NCBI GenBank assembly: GCA_916720425.1
Contig: CAKARD010000017.1
Span: 1 to 16,833, forward strand
Length of the DNA: 16,833 bases
Direction of reading: 5' to 3'
Origin: an uncultured Kingella sp.
GTDB lineage: Bacteria > Pseudomonadota > Gammaproteobacteria > Burkholderiales > Neisseriaceae
Every line of letters begins with the position of its first letter. The first letter of the stretch is position 1. Under the pieces are notes generated by a model, which had not been told where the DNA came from, searched no databases, and worked only from the letters and a program-made list of their open reading frames with translations. The translations under genes and the position numbers were made by a program. Of this stretch, positions 14,992-16,833 are shown piece after piece.

Positions 14992-15026
14992 TATCTCTTT
15001 CTGTTGAGAGATACCAAGTTATCTCT
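14992..15026 (-). promoter_or_regulatory. Leader of tig with mutually exclusive hairpins
   Basis: In the minus-strand RNA, AGAUAG-type segments occur as AGAGAUA (15026-15020), UAUCUCU (15013-15007) and AGAGAUA (14998-14992). The middle segment can form a perfect 7-bp helix with either outer copy, with loops of 6 or 8 nt. The last copy contains the tig Shine-Dalgarno. One fold hides the Shine-Dalgarno and the other frees it. Function is inferred only. Confidence 0.45.
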
Positions 15027-15045
15027 TGATACTAAAAAGGTTAAA

Positions 15046-15063
15046 TTAAACTGTGAAGTTTAA
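15046..15063. repeat. 7-bp inverted repeat in the tig-rlmJ divergent spacer
   Basis: TTAAACT (15046-15052) and AGTTTAA (15057-15063) form a perfect inverted repeat with a 4-bp centre. It lies where promoters or an operator for either divergent gene would be. No convincing -35/-10 pair is seen for either gene, so its role is open. Confidence 0.4.
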
Positions 15064-15136
15064 CACAATTCTGTTCTTTAAACAGCCTAAAAACGTTAAA
15101 ATTACTCCATGATTATTGATAAGATTAAAACCTATT

Positions 15137-15979
15137 ATGTTGAGTTATCGCCATGCTTTTCACGCAGGTAATCATGCCGATGTGTTAAAGCACCTAATTT
15201 TATTTTTAATTTTGCGCTATTTTAATCAAAAGGATAAGCCTTATTGGTATATCGATACCCATAGTGGCACAGGTGTGTATGATTTGAGTGATGCGTTTGC
15301 CTCTAAAATTGGTGAATACCAACAAGGCATTGCGCGTTTATATCAGGCGGATTCTTTATCATCACATTTAACTGATTTTGTAGCACACAGCCGTGCAATA
15401 TTGCCTGAGCCTTTATATGCTGGTTCACCTTATTGGGCACAAAGTTTATTGCGTGATGATGATAAAATGCGTTTATTTGAACTACATCCAAGCGATTTTC
15501 CATTATTACTCAATAATATACGTCAAACATCAGTATATAAACGCACGATAATAAAACAAGAAGATGGTTTTAAGGGGCTGTTAGCTTTATTGCCACCTGC
15601 TACACGCCGTGCTGTGATTTTAATAGATCCACCTTATGAACAAAAACAGGACTATATCCAAGTAGTGCATATTCTTAAAGAATCACTCAAACGCTTTGCA
15701 CAGGGTTGTTATATGGTTTGGTTTCCTTGTTTAAGTCGTATTGAAAGCCAAAACCTCCCTCAACAATTATGTAAAATTGCACCTAATAATTATTTATTAG
15801 CGCAATTACATGTCCATACACCCCGCACCAATGGTTTAGGTATGCATGGTAGTGGTATGTTTATCATCAATCCGCCCTATGTTTTAGCACAACAATTACA
15901 AGAAACATTGCCCGAGTTAACACGCATTTTGGCACAAGATAAAGGCGCAAAATTTGAGTTGAATTGCCATATGGCTTAA
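15137..15979 (+). CDS. rlmJ: 23S rRNA (adenine2030-N6)-methyltransferase RlmJ
   Basis: This Rossmann-type methyltransferase modifies A2030 of 23S rRNA before 50S assembly is complete. From the ATG at 15137 the product has 280 residues, which is also the E. coli length. It starts MLSYRHAFHAGNHADVLKH, the conserved N-terminus. An SAM-binding segment is YIDTHSGTGVYDL (38-50), and the N6-adenine catalytic motif is DPPY (164-167), with D164 as in E. coli. A TTG 21 nt upstream is in frame but adds residues not seen in the family, so the ATG is preferred despite a weak Shine-Dalgarno. It is monocistronic, divergent from tig and convergent with trpG across only 15 nt. Confidence 0.96.
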   Translation: MLSYRHAFHAGNHADVLKHLILFLILRYFNQKDKPYWYIDTHSGTGVYDLSDAFASKIGEYQQGIARLYQADSLSSHLTDFVAHSRAILPEPLYAGSPYWAQSLLRDDDKMRLFELHPSDFPLLLNNIRQTSVYKRTIIKQEDGFKGLLALLPPATRRAVILIDPPYEQKQDYIQVVHILKESLKRFAQGCYMVWFPCLSRIESQNLPQQLCKIAPNNYLLAQLHVHTPRTNGLGMHGSGMFIINPPYVLAQQLQETLPELTRILAQDKGAKFELNCHMA

Positions 15980-15994
15980 AAACTGAGGGGGCAA

Positions 15995-16573
15995 TCAACC
16001 ACCACTTTTAAACTCATCTAAAAAATTTTGTAACATTTGATGCCCGTGTTCAGTCAATAAACCTTCTGGGTGAAATTGCACGCCTTCTATTGGATAATCA
16101 CGGTGGCGTATGCCCATAATTTCGCCCTCTTCTGTCCAAGCGGTAATGCACAAATGTTCGGGTAAACTCTCACGTTCAATCACTAAACTGTGATAGCGCG
16201 TGCAAATCACAGGATTGGGTAAATCTTTAAATACACCTTCGCTAGTATGAAAGACGGGAGACGTTTTGCCATGCATGAGTGTTTTAGCACGCACCACTTT
16301 ACCACCAAATGCTTCACCTATGGTTTGATGCCCTAGACATACACCCAAAATCGGAATTTTGCCAGCAAAATGCCGCATCGCAGCCACAGAAATTCCAGCT
16401 TCTTTGGGTGAACAAGGACCTGGTCCAATCACCAAATATTGGGGTTGCAAAGCTGCAATTTCATCTAAGCTGATCTCATCGTTGCAACAGACTTGAACCT
16501 CTTGTCCCAACTGCCCTAAATATTGCACGATATTATAAGTAAAACTGTCGTAATTATCTAAAAATAAAAGCAT
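15995..16573 (-). CDS. trpG: Anthranilate synthase component II / aminodeoxychorismate synthase glutaminase
   Basis: This class I glutamine amidotransferase supplies ammonia from glutamine to TrpE (tryptophan) or PabB (folate). The 192-residue protein has DNYDSFTYN (6-14), the oxyanion segment GPGPCSP (50-56), the nucleophile C79 in GVCLGHQ, and the H168/E170 pair in QFHPEG. The ending [13 protein letters not shown] is typical of TrpG/PabA. The two roles cannot be separated by sequence alone, and some bacteria use one subunit for both. No trpE, pabB or trpD lies beside it here. A weak AAAGA Shine-Dalgarno precedes the ATG. It lies on the same strand as ettA, 54 nt downstream of the ettA stop. 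Confidence 0.93.
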   Translation of the reverse strand: MLLFLDNYDSFTYNIVQYLGQLGQEVQVCCNDEISLDEIAALQPQYLVIGPGPCSPKEAGISVAAMRHFAGKIPILGVCLGHQTIGEAFGGKVVRAKTLMHGKTSPVFHTSEGVFKDLPNPVICTRYHSLVIERESLPEHLCITAWTEEGEIMGIRHRDYPIEGVQFHPEGLLTEHGHQMLQNFLDEFKSGG

Positions 16574-16591
16574 ATTTTAATCTTTCTATGA

Positions 16592-16621
16592 TTGGGTAGA
16601 GGTATTTTAACCACTACCCAA
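16592..16621. repeat. Inverted repeat between ettA and trpG
   Basis: A 12-bp stem with one A-A mismatch (TTGGGTAGAGGT 16592-16603 with ACCACTACCCAA 16610-16621) and a 6-nt loop sits between two genes on the same strand. No U-tract follows on either strand. It could be an RNA-processing hairpin, an imperfect terminator of ettA, or a leader structure of trpG. Confidence 0.55.
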
Positions 16622-16627
16622 AATGGC

Positions 16628-16833
16628 TTAACGCGTTACCGGTTTGTAACGGATACGTTTCGGTTTTGCGCCCTCTTCGCCCAAACGGCGTTTCTTATCG
16701 GCTTCGTATTCCTGATAGTTGCCGTCAAAGAACACCCATTTAGAGTCGCCTTCACAAGCCAAGATATGCGTAGCGATACGGTCGAGGAACCAGCGGTCGT
16801 GCGAAATCACCATCACGCTGCCGGCAAATTCCA
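16628..16833 (-). CDS. ettA: Energy-dependent translational throttle protein EttA (ABC-F), C-terminal part only
   Basis: Only the last 67 or so codons are in the window; the 5' end lies beyond the right edge. The visible part carries the H-switch region of the second ABC domain (VMVISHDRWFLDRIATHIL), followed by FFDGNYQEYEADKKRRLG and the basic ending PKRIRYKPVTR, which match EttA rather than Uup. EttA binds the ribosomal E site and gates the first elongation steps by energy state. Walker A, the signature and Walker B of this domain are outside, so they cannot be checked. By eye the segment is richer in G and C than most of the window. Confidence 0.93.
   Translation of the reverse strand, partial: EFAGSVMVISHDRWFLDRIATHILACEGDSKWVFFDGNYQEYEADKKRRLGEEGAKPKRIRYKPVTR

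Noticed and set aside
15116..15136. TTG start for RlmJ
   Set aside because: The ATG at 15137 gives the family's usual N-terminus and exactly 280 residues.
16720..16735. Canonical Neisseria uptake sequence (GCCGTCTGAA) in ettA
   Set aside because: The sequence reads GCCGTCAAAG, which matches only the first six bases and is ordinary coding sequence.
1..16833. CRISPR array, insertion sequence, prophage or toxin-antitoxin pair
   Set aside because: No regularly spaced repeats, transposase, integrase or toxin-antitoxin signatures were seen on either strand.

Overview
This is a chromosomal window from a betaproteobacterium of the family Neisseriaceae, most likely of the Simonsiella/Alysiella/Kingella type. 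Three things point there. (1) The window carries 12-mers identical to DNA uptake sequences of the AG-simDUS (AGGCTGCCTGAA) and AG-kingDUS (AGGCAGCCTGAA) dialects. (2) The proteins have neisserial character: an LtgA-like Slt lipoprotein, cytochrome c4, a DUF502 protein beside AspRS, and ProRS with a TCEE loop. (3) The DNA is fairly AT-rich. The species cannot be fixed from the sequence alone.

Layout, left to right. At 1-1525 (-) is the 5' part of a soluble lytic transglycosylase lipoprotein gene cut by the window edge. At 1687-1762 (+) is tRNA-Asn(GTT) with a perfect consensus promoter and a strong terminator, followed by about 240 bp without a gene. From 5578 down to 2086 (-) runs DUF502 membrane protein, DUF29 protein, Ivy-type lysozyme inhibitor, aspS. 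The DUF29 and Ivy genes are bracketed and separated by uptake sequences. At 5719-7223 (-) are the GTPase genes engB and rsgA, divergent from a cytochrome c4 gene (7431-8057, +). pilU (8098-9282, -) is convergent with cytochrome c4 and divergent from an Lrp/AsnC regulator (9545-10021, +). A second minus-strand block runs from 14988 down to 10187: tig, terminator, clpP, ribBX, proS. It is followed by divergent rlmJ (15137-15979, +), trpG (-) and the 3' end of ettA (-).

Most of the window is ordinary housekeeping: aminoacylation (aspS, proS, tRNA-Asn), ribosome biogenesis and rRNA modification (engB, rsgA, rlmJ), protein folding and turnover (tig, clpP), riboflavin and tryptophan/folate synthesis (ribBX, trpG), translation (ettA), respiration (cytochrome c4) and type IV pilus retraction (pilU). 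AspRS carries the His/Gly signature of non-discriminating enzymes, so Asn-tRNA is probably made by Asp-tRNA(Asn) amidation. The tRNA-Asn gene is its immediate neighbour.

I see no mobile element, CRISPR array, defence island or clearly novel multigene system. The points most worth a second look are the uptake-sequence-bracketed DUF29-Ivy pair, the quasi-palindromic uptake sequences that read as two dialects on opposite strands, and a tig leader in which one anti-Shine-Dalgarno segment can pair with either of two identical partners.
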